DNA of 64,000 bases from Clavaria fumosa (lineage: Eukaryota; Basidiomycota; Agaricomycetes; Agaricales; Clavariaceae): NCBI GenBank assembly GCA_951802425.1, contig OX637799.1, forward strand, positions 1,178,001-1,242,000, given 5' to 3'. Positions within the stretch are counted from its first letter, which is position 1, and each line of letters begins with the position of its first letter. A program made the translations under genes and the position numbers. Below are positions 20,417-30,186 of the stretch, piece by piece. The notes beneath the pieces were generated by a model, which saw only the letters and a list, made by a program, of their open reading frames with translations, ran no database searches and had not been told where the DNA came from.

Positions 20417-23261
20417 GCTGGGCATCTTGACCAGCTAGCTTGGCCTTGTCAGGGTGGGCAAGGAAGAAGTCCCGGAGCAGCAGTGCTATGTTGGTGAGGT
20501 TCCTACGGGGCTCCCAAGTGTTTTCCTCCACTGGGTATCCCAACCACTTCACCAAGTACTTCACCCCATGCCCCACCTTCTTGACATCAAGGATTGCCTC
20601 CACATCATACTCCAGGTGGTCATCTTCAATTGTAGGGGGTGGAGGGGGAGGTAGATTCTGGGAAGGGAAGGAAGGGGGATGGTATGGTGTCAACAGCAAC
20701 TCATTGAAGACCCAATGGATGCGCGAGGCCCAAGGGAGCTTGAGGCAATACCCAGCAGGTCCCACCTTCTCCTCAACTGTGAAGGGGCCTGCTCTCTTGT
20801 TGTCAAGCTTTTTAGAGGGCCGGTCCATCTTCAGGTTTCTAGTATCCAGCCAGACCAGATCTCCCTCAGAGTACTCCCAACTTGGGTGTTTCCCCTTATC
20901 GTAGCTCTTCTTCATTGCTGCCACTGCTTTCTCCATCGCCTCCTTGGCTGCTCTTCGGGACTCCGTGAGCTTAGCCATCCACTCATCTGCCACCGGGTTC
21001 ACCTCAGAAGGTGGGCGGAGTCCCCCATTCCAAGGGTGTTGTCCATAATCAAGGAAGAAAGGTGTCTGTCCTGTTGCGGAGTGCTCATGATTGTTAAGAG
21101 CAAACTCAGCAGTCGACAACCACTCAGCCCAATTGTCCTGGAGGTGGTCCACATAGGCCCAGAGATAGATCTCCATCTCCTGATTCGCCCGCTCCGTCTG
21201 CCCATCAGTCTGTGGGTGGAAGGCCATACTCGGGTTTGCCTTTACTCGGATCATAGAGTAGAACTCCTTCATGAACCGAGACACAAACTGGGAGCCTCGG
21301 TCACTCACGACCTTATGAGGGACTCCATGGTCCCGAAACACTCGACCTCGGAGGAGATGCGCTGCTCCAAGTCCCGTGAGGTCGAGCCCGATCACTTCAA
21401 GCAGTGTCCGTTTTGTGAACTTGTCGATGATGACAAGGATGGCATTATGTCCACGGGAGAGGGGGAGGGGACCGACTATGTCCCATGAGATCACTGACCA
21501 GGGACCATCAGGAACTGGATGGGGGTGCAGGGGGGCAGCACGCTTGGTACAGTCAGGCTTTGTCCTCTGGCATGTCTCACACCCCTGGGCATACCGATCT
21601 GCATCCTTCACCATGTCTGGCCACCAATAACCCTTCACCAGTGCTGCTCTCAACTTCCGGGGTCCAGGGTGTCCAGCAGCAGGGAGGTCATGCTCAAACT
21701 CGAGGACAGCCTCACGAGCTCCTAGGGGGACCCAAGTGACTATCCCCTTTTGCCAGAGTCCAGCACAATCTCGTGTCCACTCGTCATCAAGCTCCTCTGG
21801 CTTCTGTATGTGTACCGCGCTATTTTTCTGGAGTAGCGTCTCCATTTCCGATGTGAACGACACACAGACTTCCGTTTCCAGGAAAACCTGCACCGGTGCA
21901 TCCTCCTCCACCATCTCTCCATAGTCTGGTCTCCAGGAGAGTGCATCTGCCTTCGTATTCGACTTGCCAGTGCGATACTTTATCTCAAAGTCAAAGCACT
22001 GGAGCTCTCCAACCCAACGGACCTGCCTCGGTTTCAACTTCTGAGGCTTCCGGAAGTACTGGAGGTTCGCATGGTCCATCCAGATCTCAATCATCTCATC
22101 CACTCCAATGAGGTATGCCCGCCACTCACGAAGTGCCCGAATCACAGCCAAGAACTCCTTGTTGTACACATCGTAGTTCTTCTCAGCTGCAGTGAGGGCC
22201 TTGGAGATATAGTCAACAACTCTCCAGGTTCCATCCATCTGCTGCTGCGAGAGCACTCCACCAGTCACCAGGTTACTCGCATCTGTCTCTACCTTCCATC
22301 TCCCTTTGTCCTGAGGCAGAGCCAAGACCGGGGCCGATACAAGTGCCTGCCAGAGATCTCGGAAGGCTGCTTCCTCCTCCTCCTCCCATTTCCATGGAAC
22401 ATTCCCAGTCAGCCAGAAGAGTGGCTTTGCCCAAGCAGAAAGATTCGGGATGTGCCGGTGGAGGTAGTTCAACATCCCATTGAACCTCTGGACATCCTTC
22501 ACATTCCTAGGACGTGGCCAATCTCGGACTGCTGCACCCTTGGCTGGGTCGTGCTCTAGCCAGTTGTGAGAGATCTTCATCCCCAGGAAGATGATCTCAC
22601 TCTTCTCAAACTCGCACTTACTGAGTTTGAGACACAACCCATTCTCTCCAAACTTCCTCAAGACTCGATCCATCCAGTACTGGTGTGTAGCCAAGTCCTC
22701 TGCAAACACAATGACATCATCCACATAAGCTCTCACATGTCCTCCTGCAATCTCCTCCCTCAACACATGATTCATGAAGCGTTGGAAGGTAGCAGGGGCA
22801 TTCTGTAGTCCAAACCACATAACTGCAGGTTCGAAGAGTCCACGAGGTGTCAAGAAGGCACAGCGGTGCTGGTGCTCTGGCCAGACCTGCATGGATGGGA
22901 AACCTCCCTTTGCATCAATCTTAGAGTAGATCAATGCTCCCTTAAGCACATCCAGTGTGTCTCGGATGCAGGGAAGGGGGTACTTGTCCTTGACCAGGTG
23001 TGCATTCAGCCTCAAGTAGTCAATAATTGGCCGCAGCTTGTCCTTCTCATGTTTGAAGAAGAAGGGGCTGGCATACGGGGATTTCGAGGGGCGGATTCGT
23101 CCAGAAGCAAGCTGCTCATCCACCCAACGGTTCATCTCCACCATCTCCTGCCATGTCAGTGAGTATAGCTTGGAGGAGAGGTGCTCAGGGTCCTTCTTTG
23201 AACTCGATTTTAATATCGAAGTCTGGTCGGGAGCGGGGAAGCTCATCCCACTTCGCTTCAC
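20412..23261 (-). CDS. Pol polyprotein of element A (RT-RNase H-integrase-chromodomain)
   Basis: An open frame of 949 codons. RT: residues about 50-250, active site AYVDDVIVFAED. RNase H: about 320-440, with ETDASN, a glutamate in NKEFLAVIRALREW and an aspartate in WMDHANLQ. Integrase: zinc finger about 525-580 (HDLPAAGHP to CETCQRTKP), core with WDIVGP, DKFTKRT and SDRGSQF, then E of NQEMEIYL. Chromodomain: about 890-940 (LEYDVEAIL to NTWEP). Copies RNA into cDNA and inserts it. RT normally continues from protease, but here a one-base insertion near 23195 (AAAGAAGG against AAAAAGG in B) puts the two in different frames. Several Arg codons have become Trp or Gln. Confidence 0.93.
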   Translation of the reverse strand: MKRSGMSFPAPDQTSILKSSSKKDPEHLSSKLYSLTWQEMVEMNRWVDEQLASGRIRPSKSPYASPFFFKHEKDKLRPIIDYLRLNAHLVKDKYPLPCIRDTLDVLKGALIYSKIDAKGGFPSMQVWPEHQHRCAFLTPRGLFEPAVMWFGLQNAPATFQRFMNHVLREEIAGGHVRAYVDDVIVFAEDLATHQYWMDRVLRKFGENGLCLKLSKCEFEKSEIIFLGMKISHNWLEHDPAKGAAVRDWPRPRNVKDVQRFNGMLNYLHRHIPNLSAWAKPLFWLTGNVPWKWEEEEEAAFRDLWQALVSAPVLALPQDKGRWKVETDASNLVTGGVLSQQQMDGTWRVVDYISKALTAAEKNYDVYNKEFLAVIRALREWRAYLIGVDEMIEIWMDHANLQYFRKPQKLKPRQVRWVGELQCFDFEIKYRTGKSNTKADALSWRPDYGEMVEEDAPVQVFLETEVCVSFTSEMETLLQKNSAVHIQKPEELDDEWTRDCAGLWQKGIVTWVPLGAREAVLEFEHDLPAAGHPGPRKLRAALVKGYWWPDMVKDADRYAQGCETCQRTKPDCTKRAAPLHPHPVPDGPWSVISWDIVGPLPLSRGHNAILVIIDKFTKRTLLEVIGLDLTGLGAAHLLRGRVFRDHGVPHKVVSDRGSQFVSRFMKEFYSMIRVKANPSMAFHPQTDGQTERANQEMEIYLWAYVDHLQDNWAEWLSTAEFALNNHEHSATGQTPFFLDYGQHPWNGGLRPPSEVNPVADEWMAKLTESRRAAKEAMEKAVAAMKKSYDKGKHPSWEYSEGDLVWLDTRNLKMDRPSKKLDNKRAGPFTVEEKVGPAGYCLKLPWASRIHWVFNELLLTPYHPPSFPSQNLPPPPPPTIEDDHLEYDVEAILDVKKVGHGVKYLVKWLGYPVEENTWEPRRNLTNIALLLRDFFLAHPDKAKLAGQDAQP

Positions 23262-23748
23262 TAAAAACCAAAGGGTAGCAGCTGGGCCAATCGGGGGTAG
23301 GGCCAGAGTTGGGAAAACAGGTGTCCGGAATACTCGCGGATGCGAGGGTACTCGTTTTCGGGGGTGCAGGGGCTCGAGGGGATGGGGAACACTGTGGGGG
23401 GCAGCGGGTAAGGCTCAGCTCTGCCTTCTTCCAGTTGATGTCAGGGTTGTGTTGCTTGAGCCAGTCATGCCCAAGGATGACCTTGTGGGATTGGATCTTT
23501 CCCAGCAGGAAATGGACCTGTTCACAATGGTCACCCACCTTCACCAGCAGCTCAATTCCAAAGTGGATTTTACCCTCTCTGTTCTGTGACCCATCCACGT
23601 TGTACATCGTGATCGGGTTCAGCAAGGGAGATGGTTCCAGGCCCACTCTTTTCGCCCACTCCAAATCCATGAAACAGTTGGTGCATCCTGAGTCGACAAG
23701 GGCCTTCATCATAGCCCACTTGCCAGTGCTGAGGGCCTCCAAGTGCAC
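23185..23748 (-). pseudogene. Protease region of element A
   Basis: Retropepsin-like: ALVDSGCTNCFMD with the DSG active site, then VILGHDWLKQHNPDINW, a linker rich in Pro/Ser, and IEFKEGP before a premature stop produced by the one-base insertion. In B the same place reads IEFK directly into KDPEHL of RT. Confidence 0.85.
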
Positions 23749-23763
23749 CTGGATGGCTAGCTC

Positions 23764-24840
23764 TCATGGCACACATTTCTCCACCTCTGGCTGCACCTTG
23801 GTTGGGTGCTCTGCCAGTCTCACTTCCTCTTTCACCTCAGCCCCAATTCGGGTATGTCTCCGCTGCAAGATAGTATACTTCGGTATACTTGCTGCGGGCA
23901 CAGGGACAGAATGGGGGCTGGAACAACTCTTCTCTCCAGCCAGAGTCCTCCTTTCTCTCTCAAGTGGCTCCAGTTTTGCTTGGAGCAATGCAATCTCTCT
24001 CTGGTAATCCTCGGTTGTTCGGGGGGTACCTGGCACTCCACAGGTTCGGGCTCTTGGGACCTGCAGACGCATGTCGGGCAGGGGGCAGAAACGGATGGCA
24101 TGCCCAATCTGCTGGCATCAGAAACAACGTCTCTCATCAGCAGGGGCACATCCATGGCCCATGGCCACATTCAGAGGGTGCGAGAGGGCTGCGGCAGGTC
24201 ACGAAAAGGTCACGGTGGGTTGCACAGGTCGCGGTGTCCATTCCATGACTATCGCGTCAAATCGCCTTTGCTGGGCATCCAGTCTTTCTACCAGCACTTT
24301 CCATTCTTCATAAGTCTCTGGCATCGGGGAGACACCATAGATCCTCTCCACCAACCTCCTACTCAAGTTCAACTCCAGCCAATGGACCAGGATTCCTGAG
24401 TCCTTTTCTGCACTCAACTCCACCCATTGGAACAGTGTCTCGAATCTTGCGAAGAACTCTGGTGCCGTCATGGCACCCTGTTTCAACCCTGCAATATCAG
24501 CAAGGGCAGTCGCACGGTTGTTCGGGTCATCAAACGCCCGCTTCATCTCCTCCACAAACCCACCCAGGTTCCAGCCTCGCCACTACCCAGGATCTCTTCC
24601 ACTTTCATATTCGCCCATTCAGCAGCAAATCCATCTCCAGTAATTTTGCTCAAAGCAAAGAGGACCTTCACCAGGTCCATAGCATAGGTGGTCAGGTTTG
24701 CCATAAACAAGAGGCGAAGTGATTGGAGGAACATATGGAAGTTCCTTTTCTGCCCATCAAAGGGGGCAACAGATAGGTCAAGCCTCATAGGTTGGGCTAC
24801 AGGCGGGGCGACATGGTCTACCATCACAGGCCCTGGATGC
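23764..24840 (-). pseudogene. Gag of element A with zinc knuckle
   Basis: Start near 24827 (MMVDHVAPPVAQPMRL), capsid-like LDLSVAPFDGQKRNFHMFLQ and LFALSKITGDGFAAEWA. A frameshift at about 24545 leads to EEMKRAFDDPNNRATALAD and ERIYGVSPMPETYEEW. A TGA at about 24197 precedes the knuckle CF*CQQIGH....C (C-x2-C-x4-H-x4-C), itself interrupted by a TGA. The last part ends P-TGA-ELAIQ at 23764-23766 before protease. The gag shell packages the element RNA; the knuckle binds it. Confidence 0.82.
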
Positions 24841-25386
24841 TGTAAATAAAGTTCCAGGCCTTGGGCACTCAGGATTTCTTCGATCTCTTAACAGTCCTGT
24901 CCTCTTAGGCTGCTCTTCTGTGTACTTATGTACCTATAGAACTCTTATTCTATGAAACTTTTGTTAACGTGGGGCCCAAATGGTGTCCCAGGTGGTCGCT
25001 CCACAACTCCTAATGAGTTGCCTGTGCGCCCTTCTGACAATGGTCACAGAGCAAGGGTCCTGTCCACTGGACCAGGAAACTACAGAAAGACTATGTAGGG
25101 GCCTTTCCTTGCCCTGTACACTACACGATTCACTGGTACGTAGCTGCAAAATAAAGTTCCGGGCCTTGGGCACTCGGTATCACTTGGGGAGGGTCACAGT
25201 AGACTTCCTCTGGGTCTGGTCACGTGTATCTACACACAGTAAAAATTTCGCGCGGTTCTGTTACACACCGCGGGCAGGGTAAAGGAGAAGAGGATGATAG
25301 GGGCTGAGCTGTGACAACATGTCACAGTTTGAAATTAAGGGTCCAGGCTAGCCAGGTTAGGACACGGGGCTAGGGCAGACAGGCAG
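24841..25386 (-). other. Leader region of element A
   Basis: About 545 bp with no supported ORF, similar to the leader of B. Confidence 0.65.
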
Positions 25387-25398
25387 ATCTTAGTATTA
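25387..25398 (-). other. Primer-binding site of element A, self-priming type
   Basis: Element-strand TAATACTAAGAT abuts the 5' LTR. AATACTAAGAT is the exact complement of ATCTTAGTATT in the LTR (25444-25454), 35-45 nt downstream of the TATA box. One flanking G-U pair would extend it to 12. Confidence 0.75.
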
Positions 25399-25686
25399 TA
25401 TCAGACTGGGTCTCACACAACTTAAGCATAAGGTCATGATGACAATACTAAGATAAGGGGAAAAGGGTACAAGAATGGAAAAGATGTAGTATATATAGCA
25501 AACGCTTCGGCATTTGCCGGCATTCCCATGCTCGGACCTCTCGGATCACATGATGCGCCCAGGCCCAAGTCATGTGATCTCCCAATTATGTAATCCTCCA
25601 CCACAGGTCATGTGACCTTCCAACAATCTTCTCTAATTTCTCCACAACTCCTCCTTTTGGGATGGCTTAGGTAAGCAATCCTAACA
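25399..25686 (-). repeat. 5' LTR and promoter of element A (288 bp)
   Basis: On the element strand: three TCAYGTGA motifs, then a TATATATAC box (about 25498-25490), then ATCTTAGTATT from 25454, a plausible RNA start. Confidence 0.95.
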
Positions 25687-25691
25687 GGAGG

Positions 25692-26225
25692 GCTGCTTGC
25701 CTATATATACAATGTCGCAACTGTACAGAGAGGGCAGATCCCTCTACATAGAACTACATACTCAAATACTGTTGAGTCTGGTTCTTTTGAGGGATAAGCT
25801 GCCTTACATTAGGGGAAGAGGCCCTCACTCAGGCAGATCTCAATATCATCATCAATGCTATTGGAGAGTTGTGTTCCTATGATGACCAGCTTTTCCTCAC
25901 CTTGATTCTCTCACATCAGGAAACCTGAGCAAAACTTTTTTGGACTTGTGTGAGCTTGCATGAGCTTGTGTGAGCTCACACAAGTTCAAAAAGCCAAAAA
26001 AGGCTCAAAGTTCAAAAGTGACCTAGATTTGGTCAAAAGTCATTGTTGGTCAGGTTTCAAAAAAAGTAAAAAAGCTGAAAAAAAGTTGAAAAAGTTGGGA
26101 AAGGCAGAGCATGAGTGGTTGTTACAAAGGAAACTTATTCACTTTTTGGCTTTCATGTAAAAAAGTTGAACAGTTTTTGTACAATTTCCTGATGCAGGTT
26201 TTCATGCTTTGTAGTTTGGCCAGAC
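25692..26225. other. Non-coding flank right of element A
   Basis: Continues the pre-insertion sequence (TATATATAC near 25704). It includes Lys-rich low-complexity ORFs from AAAAAGTTGAAAAA runs (26050-26110), which are not credible genes. The 20-bp palindrome is listed separately. Confidence 0.5.
25965..25984. repeat. Perfect 20-bp palindrome
   Basis: CTTGTGTGAGCTCACACAAG equals its own reverse complement. It is preceded by two related GTGTGAGCTTG/GCATGAGCTTG copies. Confidence 0.85.
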
Positions 26226-26567
26226 AACATACAACTGCAAAATCGCCAAAAGCTTGCGCCCCGCACTAGCGTTTCATACAGTTCCATTCTCCCCTGCAAC
26301 AAGATTGACCCCTTCTTCGAGGGAAGCCGCCTGGTCATTCAAGCTACCGCCGTCCCGACTGACCCCCTCAAGCCATTCAAATCTTACCTAGCATCCCGAG
26401 ATGGTGGTCATCGGAAACATTCAAGATATACCTTCGAAAAAACTCTGTTCTCGTCCATACTCTCATCTTCGGCGGCTGACCTGCGCACTCTCCAGTCGCT
26501 TAACCTGCTTTTCTCATTTGATTCCGATCCCGTCGTTCCTCAACGACTCGTCGTCCCTCCAAGCTAA
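26226..26567 (+). pseudogene. Possible tyrosine-recombinase fragment (DIRS-like)
   Basis: An open frame reading LAPRTSVSYSSILPCNKIDP, then FFEGSRLVIQ and DPLKPFKSYLASRDGG, ending at TAA near 26567. The pattern 'S..LP..K.DPFFEGS..VI' followed by 'P...F..YL..RD' is what basidiomycete DIRS recombinases show in the first half of the catalytic domain. The C-terminal R..H..Y part is absent. It ends about 130 bp before the duplicated desaturase block. Alternative: unrelated decayed ORF. Confidence 0.4.
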
Positions 26568-26698
26568 TTCAAAACAAAAAACAAAAAACAGAATAGCTCT
26601 ATTACGGGTTTCTACATCAAGTATAGGGATCCTTCGCCTAACCGGCGGGGGTCGCTTACGACTTATCGCGGGCACCCCAGATTGGCCATAAGGCGATT

Positions 26699-28808
26699 TG
26701 AAATTCATTTTTAGTCGCTTTGGGGACCAATTATGGGGAAAGATCAATTCAAATAGTCGTGTTACTCGGTCTACTTCCTCTCGGTCCTTCTCTTCTCCTT
26801 CTCTTCTTCCTGTTCCTTCTGTTCCTGCTCCTCTCTTCCGTACACCATGACTCAGGTCTATACCAGACCTGCAGCGCCCGTAAAGCAGGAAATTTTCGTC
26901 GTCCCTGATATCACGATCAAAGAACTCTTGGACGCGATACCGTAAGTATCATATTTGCTTCTTCATAGTACTCTCTAACCCATAGCATATATCAGTCCCC
27001 ATTGCTTCAAACGCCCTCTTCTTAAGTCCGCCAGTTACGTGTGAGCTTCACCATTCAGAACTCCAAGTCATAACCTTTCGCTTTTGACATCATCACTATT
27101 CTAGCGTTTGGGACTGTATAGTCATCACTGCCATATACAAGACGGCGACCTACCTCGACACGTTCATTGATCCCACGCGACTGACTCTTCCTTACCCCTT
27201 TCTTTACGTGTTCACTCGCGTCGCCCTCTGGTCTTTGTACGGCTTTTGGGTAGGCTTGTTCGCAACCGGTCTCTGGGTCATCGGGCATGAATGCGGCCAC
27301 CAAGGCTTCTCAGAATACAAAGCCGTCAATTACACAGTCGGCTGGATCCTTCACTCTGCGTGAGCTATAAAAAGCGTCCTTCTCTGTGTAACAATTCACT
27401 GACCTGACGCGTTCTTCTAGCCTGGGCGTGCCGTTCCATTCGTTTCGCATCACACATGCCAAACACCACGCGTCCTCCGGACATATGACCCTCGACCAGG
27501 TGTTCGTACCGCCAACCCGCTCCAACCTCGGCCTTAAGCCCCTCAACCCGGCTAAGGAGGACCCCCTCGGCGCGTCTGTCTCCGCCAAGGAGCTCTGGGA
27601 TGCTCTCGGCGATTCTCCCCTCGGTGCCACCGTCGGCCTCTTTACTTACTTGGTGAGCAACCCGCATGGTTGTCGAACGCGCTCATTGGTACATATATCC
27701 CCACAGCTATGCGGATTGCCCGCCTACCTCGCTTTCAATCTGTCCGGCCAGAGGTCGTATCCGAAATGCACCAATCGTGCGTGTTTTTCCTCCGTTATTG
27801 TGATTTCTTTGGTACACACACTGAATCTGTACTAGATCTCAAGCCATCCGCCGTCATGTTCTCTCCCCATCACTACTGGCAAATCATTATCTCAGACATC
27901 GGCGTTATGCTCTGGCTCGCGGGTATTGCGAACTCCATCTACCTCAAAGGCTTTGCTCAAGTCTTCCGTCTATACCTCGTCCCCTACCTCTGGTAATGTC
28001 CCGCCCCTCTCGTTTAATCTAATTTAACTTGTTTCTTCTGAACGTAGGGTAAATCATTGGATCATATTGATTACCTTCCTGCATCACACAGACCCGCTCC
28101 TCCCCCACTACCGCCCGCCAACGTTCAATTTTGCGCGAGGCGCAATTGCCACCATGGATCGCAACCTCTTTGGTGACCTTGGACCTATCATGAGCTGGAT
28201 AGGAGCCCACGCGACGCACAGTGTCTCCGAGACCCATGTCGCCCATCACGTCTCGAGCAAGATCCCGCACTACAACGCGTGAGTCTGCTCCTGTGTCCTT
28301 CGGGTGCACACGCCTCCTTTTGCGCCATGCTGACATGTCCCGGCGCCATATGGTGTAGATGGGAGGCCTCAGCAGCGCTCCGCAAGGTGACCGATCGTTA
28401 TGGACTGAACCTCCAAGGCAGGCCGGGAGGCTGGAGTGAGATGTACCGCGTCTACAAGGCGTGCAAAGTGAGCACGGATCTCTCCACGGTATTGAGACTG
28501 TCGTTGTCAATGTGACTGACACACTTTGCGTGTTCTTCTCTTTCTCAGTTCGTCGAGGACGAGGGCTCCGTCGTGTTTTTCAAGAACGCATTCGGCTTAG
28601 CGGCCATCCGACCTGTATTCCCCGACTCCCCCGACTCTGGCGTTGAAATAGACAAGTAGACTGACCAGCTTTTGTTTCTTTGTGTTTAATGGGCTCATTT
28701 AGGAGGCCATGATGTTTGATGGTACATGAATGTCAGATTGTGCTACGATCTTGGTTGTCGTATACTATAGATATGATGATCCCTTAGAACATGTATTCTT
28801 TATGATTG
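26699..28808 (+). repeat. Inverted segmental duplication, copy 1
   Basis: Matches 59728-61853 in reverse orientation: from the promoter (TTTTTAGTCGCTTTGGGG / TTTTTAGTTGCTTTGGGG) through all exons and introns to about 150 bp past the stop (TAGAACATGTATTCTT / TAGAACATGCATTCTT). Edges were placed by eye. Confidence 0.88.
26847..28659 (+). CDS. FAD2: Delta-12 fatty acid desaturase, copy 1 (diverging)
   Basis: ER membrane desaturase that would convert oleoyl to linoleoyl chains using cytochrome b5. Nine exons: 26847-26941, 26996-27040, 27105-27359, 27421-27652, 27707-27776, 27836-27992, 28048-28278, 28359-28467, 28549-28659, giving 434 residues, the usual size. All three histidine boxes are present: HECGHQ, HAKHH and HVAHH. 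Start chosen at MTQVYTRPAAP, shared with copy 2. Odd: several otherwise conserved residues differ from copy 2, including GGWPAY to CGLPAY, WYPKGTN to SYPKCTN, HSWRITH to HSFRITH, LQHTDP to LHHTDP and THGISETH to THSVSETH, and three residues are lost near AKELWD. The frame is intact, so it may be expressed but impaired or altered. Convergent with CDC123. Confidence 0.93.
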
Positions 28809-28823
28809 AAAAATTCCTCGTTG

Positions 28824-30186
28824 TCAACATGACTCCTTCATCGCATTGTTGATCTCGTCTCTGAACACCTCGGCGAACTCGTCTATCCCCCTGCCCGCAC
28901 TGAGGCTGAGCGCCTCGAGCGGAACCATGTTGCGCTGGTGTGTGGGGACTGCGCGCACCGCGGCGGGGTGCGCACGCGAGTCCACGACCTTGAGCACGGG
29001 CAAGGACGCGCCGGCGCTAGAGCGGCGCCCCTGGAGCGCGTGGAGCTGCTCGTACGTGAAGAGCAGCGGGTCCGTCTGCGGGGCGTACGCGTTGAAGTCG
29101 ACAATGTGGGCGCGGGCGAGGTCCCGCGTCAGCAGGATATCGACGGTGTCTGTTGGTGGGCTGAATGAGATGATGGCTGCGTGCATCGTAGGGAGGGGGA
29201 GAAAATGGAGGGCGGAGGCGCCAACGCACAGTCACTGGTGGGCTCCCACGCGTCCTTGATGTGTGTGTCCCAGAAGCGCTGGACAGCGGCGACGACGGTA
29301 TCGCGCGTGGCGGGGTCGTTCCAGAAGTCGTAGTAGTTGGGGTCGCGCTGCGCGATGCCTGGTCGCGAGTGAGGAAAAGGGCGTGGTGTGCATGAGAGAC
29401 GCGTGTGCGGGGGGAGGGTGTTTGCGTTGCGCCGCGATGCGCCGCAGGCACTCACCGAGGAGGACGCCCCCGCGCACGAAGCAGCGCAGCTCGCGGCTGC
29501 GGTCGACAGGGTGCCATTTGCGGAGCACGAGCTCGAGCGTGTACTCGGGCGGGAGGTGGTGAGCATCGGGACACCCTGCGAAGACGAGGCCGGGGCTGAG
29601 GTCGTGCGCGACGAAGTCGGAGGACTTGAGCAGGAGGTAGACGTCGCATGGGGAGGTGCATCTGAGCGGAGAAGACGTGGGGAGGACCCAGGCTGCGTCC
29701 TGTTTGTCCGTGGGGTGGCCGCGTTAGCGGATGCGACGGTGTTGGAGACGGGGCTTGGATGGCTTACCCGTGGGGCGGAAAAGTTCAGCTTTGGAAAGAC
29801 GGCTCCGTATTGTTTGATACATTGGCGGATCTGAGCGTCGAGCTCGGGGAACGCGAACCTAGTGCTCTCGTCCTCGTCCTCGTCTTCGCTGCCGTCCCCG
29901 TCGTCGGAGAGCGCGCTTCGCGCGGGCCTGAAGGGGGTGAGTGACTCGAAGGGATAACCGCGGGCGGGCCTAGGGGCAGAGACACGGACACATCTTCCGA
30001 GCCTTGCGGGACGAAGACGCCGTCGGCGTTGAGGTACGCGCGGAACTCGGGGCTCAGGGGCCGGATGACGGTCGACTTGATGCTGAGGTGGGCGAACTTG
30101 GGGAACCAGGAGGAGAATTGGAAAGCGAGGAAGTAGGCTGGCGTTAGTGGCGGAAACAGTGCCGATGTCGACGTCGTCGTCGACAT
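28824..30186 (-). CDS. CDC123: CDC123 / D123-family eIF2 assembly factor
   Basis: Cytosolic ATP-grasp-fold chaperone that helps assemble translation factor eIF2. Start at MSTTTSTSALFPPLTPAYF (30186). Family hallmarks: FSSWFPKFAHLSIKST and RPLSPEFRAYLNADGVFVP, an acidic stretch (SDDGDGSEDEDEDES), FPELDAQIRQCIKQYGAVFP, KLNFSAPRDAAWVLPT, RKWHPVDRSRELRCFVR, then DILLTRDLARAHIVDFNAYA and ending KESC. At least three GT-AG introns (about 29690-29767, about 29370-29452, about 29150-29233). A change of frame near 29940-30000 implies a small further intron, possibly with donor GTCCGT, or an indel. Region 30187-30646 upstream is its promoter. Confidence 0.9.

Larger units (their letters stand above)
20113..25686 (-). 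mobile_element. Ty3/gypsy element A (chromodomain, Tf1/sushi-like), 5574 bp
   Basis: Full-length element on the minus strand with 288-bp LTRs (20113-20400 and 25399-25686) and a perfect 5-bp target duplication GGAGG (20108-20112 and 25687-25691). Minus-strand order: 5' LTR, primer site, leader (to about 24840), gag, protease, RT, RNase H, integrase, chromodomain, polypurine tract, 3' LTR. The two LTRs differ at only six sites, all CpG-derived. Pol is one open frame of 949 codons, but gag has a frameshift and stops and a one-base insertion separates protease from RT, so it is unlikely to move by itself. Confidence 0.96.

Noticed and set aside
14166..22808. Many long plus-strand ORFs across elements A and B
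   Set aside because: They are antisense shadows of the minus-strand pol, present because of GC-rich codon use.
26401..26691. Plus-strand ORF upstream of desaturase copy 1 as a gene
   Set aside because: The neighbouring frame (26226-26567) gives recombinase-like sequence; this one is low complexity.
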